42,097 bases of DNA from Planctomycetaceae bacterium (GCA_002685935.1 NYZD01000003.1:1-42097); one strand, 5' to 3'; positions 17,327 through 26,877 are shown, counted from the stretch's first letter. Notes: generated from the letters alone by a model not told the origin. Numbers and translations: made by a program.

Positions 17327-18493
17327 ATGCGTGAAAGCCGGCGCATGCAAGCCATCCAGCCCCCCATCATCCCCGTCGTCGGCGAGATGATCCGCGCCAA
17401 CCCCGGCACCGTCTCCCTCGGGCAGGGCGTCGCCTACTACGGCCCACCACAAGAAGCACTCGACGCCTACCAGAACTTCCTCGCCGATCCCCAAAACCAC
17501 AAATACAAACTCGTCCAGGGCATCGATCCCCTCCTCCAGCAGATCACCCGCAAGCTCCGAACCGAAAACCAAATCGACGTCACCAACGATCAGCAAATCA
17601 TCGTCACCGCCGGTGGCAACATGGCCTTCATGAACGCCATCCTCGCCATCACCGACCTCGGCGATGAAGTCATCCTCCAGCTGCCCTACTACTTCAATCA
17701 CGAAATGGCCATCGGCATCGCCGGATGCAATCCCGTCTGCGTCCCCACCGACGCCGACTACCAGCTCCAGACCGACGCCATCCGCGCCGCCATCACCGAC
17801 CGCACCCGCGCCGTCGTCACCGTCTCACCCAACAATCCCGCCGGCGTCGTCTATGCCGAATCCGACCTCCGCCGGGTCAACGCCATGTGCCGCGACGCCG
17901 GCATCTACCACATCCACGACGAAGCCTACGAATATTTCACCTTCGATGCCGCCACCCACTTCTCGCCCGGCTCCATCGAAAACGCTCAGCCCTACACCAT
18001 CTCCCTCTACTCCCTCTCCAAAGCCTACGGCTTCGCGAGCTGGCGCATCGGCTGGATGGTCGCCCCCGACCATCTCTACACCGCCGTCAAGAAAATCCAG
18101 GATACCTACCTCATCTGCCCGCCCGTCGTCTCCCAACACGCCGCCGCCGCCGCCATGAATGTCGGCGCCGATTACTGCCGCGAAAAACTCGCCGTCACCA
18201 CCGCCGCCCGACACATCGTCCTCGATCGACTCCACGCCATCGACGATCTGGTCACCGTCCCCCGCTCCGACGGCGCGTTCTACTTCCTGCTCAAAGTCCA
18301 AACCGACATCGACGCGCTCACCCTCACCGAACGACTCATCCGCGAACACCACGTCGCCGTCATCCCCAGCACCGCGTTCGGCGTCACCGACGGCTGCTAC
18401 CTCCGCGTCGCCTACGGCGCCCTCTCAGAACAGGACGCCGCCGAAGCCAGCCGGCGCCTCTCACGCGGCCTCCGTCAAATCCTCACCGCATAG
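17327..18493 (+). CDS. Class I/II PLP-dependent aminotransferase
   Basis: A 388-residue fold-type I aminotransferase. Visible PLP-site residues are Asn170 (SPNNPAG), Asp198 and Tyr201 (HDEAYEYF), Lys232 in SLSKAYGFASWRIGW (Schiff base) and Arg240 in the same motif. The C-terminal arginine for substrate carboxylate lies in LRVAYG. It is followed after 112 bases by an omega-amidase-type nitrilase. That pairing fits a glutamine or methionine transaminase, whose alpha-keto product (for example alpha-ketoglutaramate) is then hydrolysed by the omega-amidase (inference). An alternative start lies at 17345. Confidence 0.88.
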   Translation: MRESRRMQAIQPPIIPVVGEMIRANPGTVSLGQGVAYYGPPQEALDAYQNFLADPQNHKYKLVQGIDPLLQQITRKLRTENQIDVTNDQQIIVTAGGNMAFMNAILAITDLGDEVILQLPYYFNHEMAIGIAGCNPVCVPTDADYQLQTDAIRAAITDRTRAVVTVSPNNPAGVVYAESDLRRVNAMCRDAGIYHIHDEAYEYFTFDAATHFSPGSIENAQPYTISLYSLSKAYGFASWRIGWMVAPDHLYTAVKKIQDTYLICPPVVSQHAAAAAMNVGADYCREKLAVTTAARHIVLDRLHAIDDLVTVPRSDGAFYFLLKVQTDIDALTLTERLIREHHVAVIPSTAFGVTDGCYLRVAYGALSEQDAAEASRRLSRGLRQILTA

Positions 18494-18605
18494 CACCACC
18501 ACCCACCCGTGGTGTCCACCCATCCACCCGACTAGGATATGCCGACCTCAGGTCCACGCGCTACGCGTGATCGCAAACCATGACTTAAAACCACGAAAGA
18601 AACCA

Positions 18606-19391
18606 ATGCTCGTCGCCGTCCAACTCGACATCACCTGGGAAGACCCGCCCGCCAACTGCGCCGCCGTGCGCCAACTGCTCGTCGACGCCAACGTCCCCCC
18701 CGGCGCTCTCGTCGTCCTGCCCGAGATGTTCAACACCGGCTTCTCACTCAACACCGACGCCGCCGCCGAAGACTGGGACACCAGCCCCACACGGCAATCA
18801 CTCGCCGAGCTCGCATCCGATCTGAACAGCCACGTCGTCGGCGGCATGGCCGTCCGCGTCGCACCCGATCGCTGCGAAAACCAAGCCCCCGTCTTCGCCC
18901 CCGATGGCCGCGTCCTCTGCCGCTACGCCAAGATGCACCCGTTCACCTTCGCCAACGAACACACCGCCTACGCCCCCGGCGATGCCTTCGACCTGTTTGA
19001 ATGGGGACCGTTCACCGTCTCGCCCTTCGTCTGCTACGACCTGCGCTTCCCCGAGCTCTTCCGACGCGCAGCCCGGCACGGTGCCGACCTCTTCACCGTC
19101 GGCGCCAACTGGCCCGCGCGTCGCGAAGACCACTGGATCGCCCTCCTCCAGGCCCGCGCCATCGAGAACCAGGCCTACGTCGTCGGCGTCAACCGCTGCG
19201 GCAACGACCCCGACCACGCCTACTCCGGCCGATCACTCATCATCGACCCCCGTGGCCAAATCCTCGCCGACGCCGGCAACGACCCATCCGTCATCTGCGC
19301 CTCGCCCGACCACGACGCCCTCCGCCAGTACCGCACCGACTTCCCCGCCCTCAGCGACATCCGCGATGATTGCCTCCCCGCCCCCCGCTGA
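18606..19391 (+). CDS. Omega-amidase-type nitrilase superfamily hydrolase
   Basis: A 261-residue carbon-nitrogen hydrolase with a complete Glu-Lys-Cys triad: Glu40 in VLPEMFNTGF, Lys109 in YAKMHPF and Cys143 in FVCYDLRFPE. The motifs PEMFNTGFS and K-MHPF match the YafV/Nit2-like omega-amidase branch, which converts alpha-ketoglutaramate or alpha-ketosuccinamate to the dicarboxylate and ammonia. This makes the upstream aminotransferase a likely partner. A -10-like TAGGAT at 18534-18539 could give a separate transcript. The start is fixed by the MLVAVQLDI strand, and GAAAGAAA upstream is a weak ribosome site. Confidence 0.88.
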   Translation: MLVAVQLDITWEDPPANCAAVRQLLVDANVPPGALVVLPEMFNTGFSLNTDAAAEDWDTSPTRQSLAELASDLNSHVVGGMAVRVAPDRCENQAPVFAPDGRVLCRYAKMHPFTFANEHTAYAPGDAFDLFEWGPFTVSPFVCYDLRFPELFRRAARHGADLFTVGANWPARREDHWIALLQARAIENQAYVVGVNRCGNDPDHAYSGRSLIIDPRGQILADAGNDPSVICASPDHDALRQYRTDFPALSDIRDDCLPAPR

Positions 19392-19441
19392 CCCGCTCAC
19401 CCCGGCCGATGCCGACCCCGCCCATCCACGCCCGCCGTCCA

Positions 19442-21376
19442 TCAATCACTGCGAATCCACACAATCATCTCACCCGCCTTCCGATTCGCCCACGCGCAAT
19501 AAGGCACCGCCGTGAAATCCACCGTCTCCAGCTTCCCGCGCTGCGGCCGGTACAACGCATCGCCCGCGCCGCTTCGCCGCCGGCGCTGCGCCTTGCCGCG
19601 AATCACCGTCACCCCGCCCAGCAGCCGTGGCCGATGCTCCGCCGTCAGCCTCGCCGTCCGCCGAATCGTCAGGTCCGCCAGCTCCCGCCCGTTGTCCGCC
19701 TGCTCCAGACAATAAACCACCGGCCCCCGCTGCAGCGCCACCTTCCCACAGTTCATCCGCACCCGCGCGTCCGCCTCGATCCGCTCGATCGGCATTGGCA
19801 ACACCAACTCAACCCGATCCCCGGACCGCCACACCCGATCGATCCGCGCATAGCCCTTCCGCGCGATCCGCTTCGCATCCACCGCCTTGCCGTTCACCTT
19901 GATCCGCGCCCCGCGACACCACCCCGGCACCCGCAGCGCCAGCGCGAACCGCCCCGCCTCCGCCGGACACACCTCAAACGACACGCGCTCCCGCCACGGG
20001 TATGCCGTCGTCTGTCGCACCACCACCGCACGCCCCGCCACGTCGCACGTCACCTCGCCCCCGAGATACAGATGCACATACAAACTCCGCGCACCCGTCG
20101 AATACGCATACCCCCCCAACGACGCCAGCAGCCGCGCGATGTTCGGCGGACAACACGCACAACTAAACCAATCCTGACGCGTCAGCGCCACGTTGTTCCG
20201 CCCGTCGCCGCCCCCGTCCGTCGGGACCGGATAAGCCGTCAGAAGATTCGCATAGGAAAACCGTCGCCCGTCCAGTCCCACCCCGCTCAGCACCCCGTTG
20301 TACAGCGCCCTCTCCATCACGTCCGCATATTCCGAATCCCCCTCGATCTGCAACATCCGATGCGCGAAGAACACCAGCGCGATGTTCGCGCACGTCTCCG
20401 CGTACGCCGTCTCGTTCGGTAAATCATGATCGAACGTGAACGACTCACCATGCGCATCGCTCCCCACGCCTCCCGTCACGTACATCCGACGCCGCGTCAC
20501 GCTCCGCCACATTCGTCGGCACGTCCGCATCAATTCCGCGTCCCCCGTCTCCACCGCCACGTCCGCCATCCCGCTATACAGATACAGAGCCCGCACCGCG
20601 TGCCCCGCCGCCTCGGCCTGCTCGCGCACCGGCGCGTGCGCCTGGTAATACCAATACCCGCCCCGCGTCCGATGCCACCCCGGACTGTAAATATCCGACC
20701 CTTCAAGCCGCGCAGCCTCCTGCACGAAATAGTTCGGCTCCGTCCCCCGTGCATCCACGAAAAACTTCGCCAACTCCAGATACCGACGCTCCCCCGACGC
20801 GCGGTACAGCTTCACCAGCGCCAGCTCGACCTCCGGGTGCCCGTCATAACCCCGGCACTGACCCGCATCCCACCCAAACTTCTCCACCAGTTGATCCGCC
20901 GCGCGGCTTACCGCCTCCATCAGATCACCCGCGCCCGCGCCCCGCAGCCGCGCCACCGCAGCCTCGATGTCATGCCCCACTTCATAATGCTCGTGCAGTT
21001 CCTGAAGATTCGCCCACCGCCATTCACGCGGCAACGGATTCGGATACAGATAACCGTCCTCCTTCTGCCCCTTCACCATCGCCTTCACCGCATCGTCAAT
21101 CTGTCCCTGAAGTTTCGCGTCCGGATCCGTCGCCTGCGCATACGACGCCGCCTCAATCCATTTGCCCAGATCACCCATGATGATCCGCCACGGCGGCGTC
21201 CCCCGCTCCGCATCCCACCAGTCCCACTGATACGCGTCCAACACCCCGCCCTCTCGATTCTTTTCATACTGAAGCGGGATCGTCACCTCCCGGTTCACGC
21301 GCAACCGCCCGTTCCAGAATCCACTGTCGATCCGCGCATCACGCCACAGCACCGGTGCCATACGCGCTTTGCTCAT
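19442..21376 (-). CDS. GH127 family beta-L-arabinofuranosidase-like glycoside hydrolase
   Basis: A 644-residue protein matching GH127 enzymes such as HypBA1, which release beta-L-arabinofuranose with a cysteine nucleophile held by zinc. The expected residues are all present: Glu311 in HGESFT (acid/base position), Glu327 and Cys329 in AETCAN, and Cys408-Cys409 in CACCPPN (nucleophile and zinc ligands). An (alpha/alpha)6 barrel precedes a C-terminal beta domain. No signal peptide is seen, so a cytoplasmic role on imported oligosaccharides is likely. It overlaps the upstream SDR gene by the sequence ATGA (21373-21376), implying translational coupling. The substrate may differ from arabinofuranosides. 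Confidence 0.9.
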   Translation of the reverse strand: MSKARMAPVLWRDARIDSGFWNGRLRVNREVTIPLQYEKNREGGVLDAYQWDWWDAERGTPPWRIIMGDLGKWIEAASYAQATDPDAKLQGQIDDAVKAMVKGQKEDGYLYPNPLPREWRWANLQELHEHYEVGHDIEAAVARLRGAGAGDLMEAVSRAADQLVEKFGWDAGQCRGYDGHPEVELALVKLYRASGERRYLELAKFFVDARGTEPNYFVQEAARLEGSDIYSPGWHRTRGGYWYYQAHAPVREQAEAAGHAVRALYLYSGMADVAVETGDAELMRTCRRMWRSVTRRRMYVTGGVGSDAHGESFTFDHDLPNETAYAETCANIALVFFAHRMLQIEGDSEYADVMERALYNGVLSGVGLDGRRFSYANLLTAYPVPTDGGGDGRNNVALTRQDWFSCACCPPNIARLLASLGGYAYSTGARSLYVHLYLGGEVTCDVAGRAVVVRQTTAYPWRERVSFEVCPAEAGRFALALRVPGWCRGARIKVNGKAVDAKRIARKGYARIDRVWRSGDRVELVLPMPIERIEADARVRMNCGKVALQRGPVVYCLEQADNGRELADLTIRRTARLTAEHRPRLLGGVTVIRGKAQRRRRSGAGDALYRPQRGKLETVDFTAVPYCAWANRKAGEMIVWIRSD

Positions 21377-22362
21377 CGCCGTGCACTCCGTTTCCCGCGC
21401 CGCTGCGGCATGTCGACAAACAGCTTCATCTGCCGATGAGTCTTCAGCGCCGGATGCGCCGCGCACAATTCCGCCACCCGCTGCCGAATCGCCATGTATT
21501 CCTCAGCCCTTCGCAGATTGCCGCCCGTCATGTAACAACTCGCCCCGCCGTCGACATACATCACCGAGCCTGTCATGTACGCCGACGCATCCGACAGCAG
21601 AAACGCCACCGCATCGGCAATGTGCGCCGGCACACCCAACGTCGCCAGCGGCTGACGCGACCGCCGCATCATCTCCCGCGTCCGATGCACCATCTCCACG
21701 TATTCATCCAATACGGCCGCGGGCACGCCCTCCATTCGTTTCGGCTCCAGGGCATGGGTCTCGATATGACCCGGCGCCACCGCGTTCACCCGAATCTCTT
21801 GGGACGCCAGTTCCACCCCCAGCGCCTGCGTCAGACCTTCCAACGCCGCCTTCGTCGAGTTGTACGCCGCCGCCGGCCATGTCGTCTGCCGCGCCATGAT
21901 CGAGCTGATGTTCACCACCGATCCCCCCCGCTCACGCATCAGAGGCAACGCCAGCTTCACCAGTTGCCACGCCGACCGAGTGTTCGTCGCCCACGCCCGA
22001 TCCATCCCCGCCGCCGTCTGCATCTCGATCGATCCGCTCGCCGGTATCATCGCATTGTTGACCAGACCATCAATGCGCCCCCATGTCGTCTTCGCTTTCG
22101 CCACCACCCTCTTTAAGTCCGCCGCCCGCGTCACATCCGCCCGCACATACACGATCGGATGTCGCGTCGATACCTTGTTTGCATCCGCCTTGAACGTCTT
22201 CGCCAGTTTCTCCCTGACCTCCGCCACGATCACCGCCGCGCCCAGCGACGCCAGATGCAGCGCCGTCCCCTTCCCGATCCCGCGCCCGCCCCCCGTGACG
22301 ATCACCACGCGATCCGCCAACGCCGTCGGTCTGAACACCGGTCTGCTTTTCGTCTTCGACAT
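21373..22362 (-). CDS. Short-chain dehydrogenase/reductase with C-terminal extension
   Basis: A 329-residue SDR. The cofactor motif is TGGGRGIG (23-30), the NNAM variant of NNAG is near 102, and the catalytic Ser154, Tyr167 and Lys171 (YNSTK) are intact. VDGGASCYMTGG ends the normal fold. About 45 additional basic residues follow, unlike the typical 250-residue SDR. It is the first gene of a two-gene operon with GH127 (ATGA overlap), so a sugar alcohol or aldose is a plausible substrate (inference). AGGAAGGGA lies just upstream of the ATG. A -10-like TAGTAT is at 22422-22417 on this strand. Confidence 0.88.
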   Translation of the reverse strand: MSKTKSRPVFRPTALADRVVIVTGGGRGIGKGTALHLASLGAAVIVAEVREKLAKTFKADANKVSTRHPIVYVRADVTRAADLKRVVAKAKTTWGRIDGLVNNAMIPASGSIEMQTAAGMDRAWATNTRSAWQLVKLALPLMRERGGSVVNISSIMARQTTWPAAAYNSTKAALEGLTQALGVELASQEIRVNAVAPGHIETHALEPKRMEGVPAAVLDEYVEMVHRTREMMRRSRQPLATLGVPAHIADAVAFLLSDASAYMTGSVMYVDGGASCYMTGGNLRRAEEYMAIRQRVAELCAAHPALKTHRQMKLFVDMPQRRGKRSARR

Positions 22363-22563
22363 GCCCGTCCCTTCCTGTCATAAAACCAGGTGACCGGCCC
22401 GGCCACCGAGCCCCACATACTAGCGACCGTCCGCCGACGCACCATGCCCCGTACGCCGCCGCCGCGACCCGGACCTCGCCGGGTTTGTGGTAGCATGCCC
22501 CGATCGTCCCCGCCCACCCGCGCGTCGACGACCCCTGCCTTCCTCCATCGGAGTTCACCCATC

Positions 22564-23247
22564 ATGCCCGACCCCACCCCCAGACTTCTGCTCCTGCGAC
22601 ATTCGGCCGGTTACGAGCACTCCTATCTGCCCGACGCCGAGGTCACCATCAAAGCCCTCGCAAAAGAGTCCAGCCTCTTCAAAGCCGACACCACCCACAA
22701 CTGCCAGGCCGTCAACGCCGAGTCGCTCGCCGACCTGACGGTCCTCGCCTTCGCCACCACCGGTGAACTGCCCTTCGATGACGATCAGAAAAAAGCCATC
22801 CTCGACTTCGTCCGCCGCGGCGGCGGCTTCCTCGGCATCCACAACGCCACCGACACCTGCTACAACTGGCCGCAGTACGGCGAAATGATCGGCGGCTGGT
22901 TCGCCGGACACCCCTGGCACCAGCAGGTCACCGTCAACGTCGAAGACCCCAACCACCCCGCCACCCGCATGCTCGGCCGATCCTTCCAGGTCGTCGACGA
23001 AATCTACACCATGAAGAACTGGGATCGCGCCAAGACCCACGTCCTGATGAGTCTCGACAACGGTTCGATCGATGTCACCAAAGGCAACCGCGACGATCAC
23101 GACTACGCCCTCGGATGGTGCCATGACTATGGCAAGGGACGCGTGATGTACACCGCGCTCGGCCACCCCGATGAATTGTGGTACGAGCCCTGGTTCCGTC
23201 AGCACATCCTCGGCTGCATCAAGTGGGCCGCCAAACTCGAATCGTGA
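22564..23247 (+). CDS. ThuA-like domain protein
   Basis: A 227-residue protein with a single ThuA-like (class I glutamine amidotransferase-like fold) domain. Recognisable segments are LLLRHSAGYEHS, FVRRGGGFLGIHNATDT, the FAGHPWHQ region with paired histidines, and GWCHDYGKGRVMYTALGH. ThuA proteins take part in trehalose and related disaccharide metabolism, and are abundant in planctomycetes without a defined reaction. The catalytic cysteine of amidotransferases is not evident. GGAG (22550-22553) lies 10 bases before the ATG, and a -10-like TAGCAT is at 22491-22496. Confidence 0.88.
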   Translation: MPDPTPRLLLLRHSAGYEHSYLPDAEVTIKALAKESSLFKADTTHNCQAVNAESLADLTVLAFATTGELPFDDDQKKAILDFVRRGGGFLGIHNATDTCYNWPQYGEMIGGWFAGHPWHQQVTVNVEDPNHPATRMLGRSFQVVDEIYTMKNWDRAKTHVLMSLDNGSIDVTKGNRDDHDYALGWCHDYGKGRVMYTALGHPDELWYEPWFRQHILGCIKWAAKLES

Positions 23248-23291
23248 CACCCCCCGCCGGCCCATCGACAAGCCGGCGCACGACCGCCGCC

Positions 23292-23954
23292 CTACAGCAC
23301 CCCGAACGTGTCCCACGCTTCCCGCGCCCCCATGCCCTTCTTGATCGCCTCGCGCACCTCGTTCTCAGCATGCACCTTCTGCCACGCCGCCCGCAACGCC
23401 TCACCCTCCACCGCCCGCGGCACCACCACCACGCCGTCCACGTCCGCGATCACAAAATCACCCGGGCAAAACCGCACGCCGTCGATCTCCACCACCACGT
23501 CAATATTCACCACCCGGCACCGATTCATTGAATCGTAAACAGACATCCCGCGCCCAAACACCGGGAAACCCATCTCCGTGATCTTGGCCACGTCGCGAAT
23601 CGCCCCGTCCACAATCGCGCCCACGCCCCCACTGTTTCGCGTCGCGTTCGTCAGCAGTTCTCCCCAGATCCCCGACCGCATCGATCCCCCCGCCGCCGCG
23701 ATCATCACCCCGTCCGGCCCGCACGTGTCCACCGCCTCCAACTCCAACTCGTACGTGTTCGGATCCTCATGCGCCATCTCCGCCCACAGTGTCGTCTTGC
23801 AGCGCCCCACCAACTTGCTGCAACCCGTCAGCGGAGGCAACTGCACCCGCGGCGACTGATGCGTGTAACCCAACCCGTCCAACGCGTCACTCACCACCGC
23901 GCTGTACAACGACTCGCGCGCCATCTCCAGTGTGATCTCAGCCGGTTCGTTCAT
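23292..23954 (-). CDS. RraA-like family protein (aldolase-type)
   Basis: A 220-residue protein of the RraA/HMG-aldolase family. The signature WGELLTNATRNSGGVGAIVDGAIRD (residues 97-121, split motifs WGELLT and DGAIRD) contains Arg120 and Asp121, which in aldolase members bind substrate and metal. Members are either class II pyruvate aldolases/oxaloacetate decarboxylases or RNase E inhibitors. The longer size, compared with about 160 residues for E. coli RraA, and the metabolic context favour an aldolase or decarboxylase. AGGAAGGA lies 7-8 bases upstream of the Met at 23954. It converges on ThuA with 44 bases between. Confidence 0.85.
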   Translation of the reverse strand: MNEPAEITLEMARESLYSAVVSDALDGLGYTHQSPRVQLPPLTGCSKLVGRCKTTLWAEMAHEDPNTYELELEAVDTCGPDGVMIAAAGGSMRSGIWGELLTNATRNSGGVGAIVDGAIRDVAKITEMGFPVFGRGMSVYDSMNRCRVVNIDVVVEIDGVRFCPGDFVIADVDGVVVVPRAVEGEALRAAWQKVHAENEVREAIKKGMGAREAWDTFGVL

Positions 23955-24106
23955 GGCGATTTCCTTCCTGGCACCAAAGCGTAGCGCCACAGTGTAGATC
24001 AATCCCCACACCTGTGCAGCCGACCCGCTCCCGACCCGGCCTCACCGCCCGCACTCCCCAATCCGCTACAATTGCCCGCTGATTCCTGATTACGGAGCAC
24101 GCCCAC

Positions 24107-24868
24107 ATGAACCTTGACTTCACCGGCAAACGCGTCCTCGTCACCGGCGCCTCCAGCGGCATCGGCGCCGCCGCCGCCGTCATGTTCGGCCAAGCCGGCG
24201 CGACCGTCGGCGTCCACTACAACTCCGGCCGCAAAAACGCCGAACAAGTCGCCCAACAAATCACCGACGCCGGCGCCGACGCCGTCACCCTCCAGGCCGA
24301 CCTCACCGACGAACAAGCCTGCATCGACACCGTCAACAACTTCCACCAACAGGCCGGTGGACTCAACGTCCTCGTCAACAACGCCGGCGCTCTGCTCAAA
24401 CGCTGCCCCGTCGAGGATGTCGACGTCAAGCTCTTCGACGACACCCTCCGCGTCAACGTCATCTCCGCCTTCGTCTGCACCCGCGCCGCCATCCCCCACC
24501 TCCGAAACTCTGATGATGGCAATGTCATCTTCCTGTCCTCCATCGCCACCCGCATCGGTCCCCCCAACTCCCTGCCCTACGCCGCCGCCAAGTCCGCCCT
24601 CAACGGCATGACCATGTGCTTCGCCCGTGAGCTCGCCCCCGACAAAATCCGTTGCAACGCCGTCGCCCCCGGCGTCATCGACACCCCCCTCCACGCCGCC
24701 ACCCCCGCCGAACGTATGAACCAACTCAAACCCAACATTCTCCTCGGCCGACTCGGCTCCTCCGAGGAAACCGCCTCCGCCATCGTCTACCTCGCCTCAC
24801 CCGCCGCGGTCTACATCACCGGCGAGTGCATCGAAGTCAACGGCGGCCTCCACATGCGCAGCAACTAA
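24107..24868 (+). CDS. Short-chain dehydrogenase/reductase (3-oxoacyl-ACP reductase-like)
   Basis: A 253-residue classical SDR with TGASSGIG (13-20), NNAG (91-94), Ser145, Tyr158 and Lys162 (YAAAK). It ends in the common ITGECIEVNGG segment. The fold and motifs are those of FabG-like and sugar dehydrogenases; the substrate is unknown. GGAG lies about 10 bases upstream and a -10-like TACAAT at 24067-24072 predicts a short leader of about 28 bases. Its stop overlaps the reconstructed stop of the convergent PhyH gene. It uses almost exclusively C-ending codons, in contrast to the minus-strand SDR at 21373-22362. Confidence 0.9.
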   Translation: MNLDFTGKRVLVTGASSGIGAAAAVMFGQAGATVGVHYNSGRKNAEQVAQQITDAGADAVTLQADLTDEQACIDTVNNFHQQAGGLNVLVNNAGALLKRCPVEDVDVKLFDDTLRVNVISAFVCTRAAIPHLRNSDDGNVIFLSSIATRIGPPNSLPYAAAKSALNGMTMCFARELAPDKIRCNAVAPGVIDTPLHAATPAERMNQLKPNILLGRLGSSEETASAIVYLASPAAVYITGECIEVNGGLHMRSN

Positions 24869-25799
24869 ACGCCGTCCTTCCCAATCCAAGGCGTATATAA
24901 CCCCGCGCTGTCGCTATCCCAATCCGGCAGATACCCCGCGCTCAAACCATACCCGTACGCCCGCCGTATCTGATTCGGCGACCACCACGGCCACGCCTGC
25001 CCGCCCATGATCCGAAACGCCTCCCCCTTGCCGCATAACCAATAAACAAGTGCGCGCAATACTGATATTGTCCGTGCCCCCCGTAGTGCGCTGTGTGAAA
25101 ATCGAATTCATCCTCGACAATCCAGTCCCGCACCGGCGGCGCCGTCCGCCAATAGTTGTATTTCAGCATGTGACGCGTGCCCGTCGCCGTCGACGCCCCC
25201 CGCCGATGCAGAATGCTCTGATGGTGAAACACGATCGACCCCGCCGACGCCGACGTCAGCACACCCTCCTCATGCGTCTCCCGCTGCGTCCTCTGGTAAT
25301 GCGTCCCCGGCGCCACCTCCGTCGGCCCAAGCTCCGCCGGCGTGTCCTGCGGATAGTAAAACGCCTCCACGAAATACAACTCCGGCCCGAACACGCAATC
25401 CGCATCGTGATGCCACTCCTGCGCCGGCGCAGGACACGCCGTCGAATGCTTGCTCACCACCACCGGCATCCCCACCGACTTCCCCAGCAGCGACCGCAAC
25501 GCCCCCGCCGCAGCCCCGTTCAACAGCACATTCTGAATGTACCACTCCTCCAGCATGATCGTGCCCGGCTCATGTGATCCGCGCACCCGCTCGAAATCCG
25601 CCTCCGTCCAGCCCTCCGGCATGAAACTCGGGTTCGCCGCCCGATCGCCGTTCAAATAATCAAGCGCCTTCTGATTCGTCGCCGCGTCCACCACGCCGTC
25701 GAGAACCAGATACCCCGTCCTGCAAAAATCCAGCACCTGCGAATCGCTCAACGTCGGCTCACAGTCAAACGTCCACTTCTCACGGTCGTATTGCACCAC
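24865..25799 (-). pseudogene. PhyH-family Fe(II)/2-oxoglutarate dioxygenase, frameshifted near 25025
   Basis: A phytanoyl-CoA dioxygenase-like protein. The iron ligands are visible: His130 and Asp132 in EWHHDAD and a distal His in SILHRRGAS, with Arg in RHMLKYNYWR for 2-oxoglutarate. As written, the frame runs to 24942 but its last 30 residues become a Gly/Arg-rich tail typical of a wrong frame. One extra base in the C5 run at 25023-25027 would continue it into a plausible tail (EAFRIMGGQAWPWWSPNQ) ending at 24865, flush with the SDR stop. The GTG at 25799 is the likely start: AAGGAG (25812-25807) lies 7 bases upstream. An ATG at 25820 precedes that site. This may be a sequence error rather than a dead gene. 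Confidence 0.75.
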
Positions 25800-25941
25800 G
25801 GCGGATCTCCTTGATTTCATGCACGCGCCACACCCGGTCGCACGATCAATAATCCACTCCGCGACCCCAGTCAATCCGCCGGTGCGACCCCGCGTTTTCC
25901 GGTAGGATAGTCTCGTACAATCCGCACACGGATGTGCCGCG

Positions 25942-26869
25942 ATGGTCCAACTTACACCATGTTCAGCCGACGACCTGCGCGTCACGCCCCTCGATGCGCT
26001 GCATCGCCGCCTCGGCGCGAAAATCTTCCCCTTCGCCGGTTACGCCATGCCGGTCCATTACCCCGACGGCATCATCACCGAACACCGCCACACCCGCGCC
26101 GCCGCCGGCCTATTCGATATCTCCCACATGGGCCAGCTTCGCATCACCGGCCCCGACGCCGTCTCCGCCGTCGAATCCCTCGTCCCCGCCGACCTGCATG
26201 ATCTCCCCCGCCGCCGCTAAGGTCCTTGCCCGCGATGTCAACAATCTTCCCCAACTCCAGTTCCTGTCCGTCACCCGCGCCGACATCGCCGACATCCCCT
26301 GTCGCATCTCCCGGTCCGGCTACACCGGCGAGGACGGTTTCGAGATCGCCGTCCCCGCCCCTCAAGCCCGACCCCTCGCCGAACATCTACTAACCGACGA
26401 ACGCGTCGCCCCCGTTGGCCTCGGAGCGCGCGATTCCCTCCGCCTCGAAGCCAGCCTCTGCCTCTACGGACACGACCTCAACGAACAAACCACCCCCGTC
26501 GAGGCCGCCGTCGCCTGGGCCATCCCCCCCCGCCGTCGACAGCAAGCCAATTACCCCGGCGCGAACATCATCAACGCCCAACTCCGCGACGGCCCCCCAT
26601 CACGCCGCGTCGGCATCCGACCCCTCGGCCGCGCCCCGGCGCGCGAGGGCGCCGCCATCACCAATTCCGACGACCGCGAGATCGGCCAAGTCACCAGCGG
26701 CGGCTTCGGCCCGACCGTCGACGCCCCCATCGCCATGGGCTACGTCCGGACCGACCACGCCGCGCCCGGCACATCCGTCCAGATCATCGTCCGCGATCGA
26801 CCCCGCCCCGCCCAGATCATCCGCCTGCCCTTCGTGCCCCATCAATACCACCGCCTACCCACCTCGTGA
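25942..26869 (+). pseudogene. gcvT: Aminomethyltransferase (T protein), internally deleted and out of frame
   Basis: T protein of the glycine cleavage system, moving the aminomethyl carbon to tetrahydrofolate. The first frame (25942-26220) encodes a normal N-terminus ([28 protein letters not shown]) to [10 protein letters not shown], then reads RRR and stops at 26218-26220. The second frame resumes at AAAKVLARD near 26210 and runs to 26869 with SRSGYTGEDGF, GLGARDSLRLEA and VTSGGFGPT. By comparison with intact GcvT about 65-75 residues are missing at the join, including the GG..DD segment with the catalytic Asp. Total coding is about 308 residues instead of about 370. The join is at a C5 run (26205-26209) followed by CCG repeats, so a deletion or assembly collapse is possible. 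First gene of gcvT-gcvH-gcvP; -10-like TAGGAT at 25903-25908. Confidence 0.8.
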
Positions 26870-26877
26870 GGCAACCC

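Noticed and set aside
25800-25941. Glycine riboswitch before gcvT
   Set aside because: Only about 140 bases shared with a divergent gene, and no recognisable aptamer pattern; only a -10-like element is seen.
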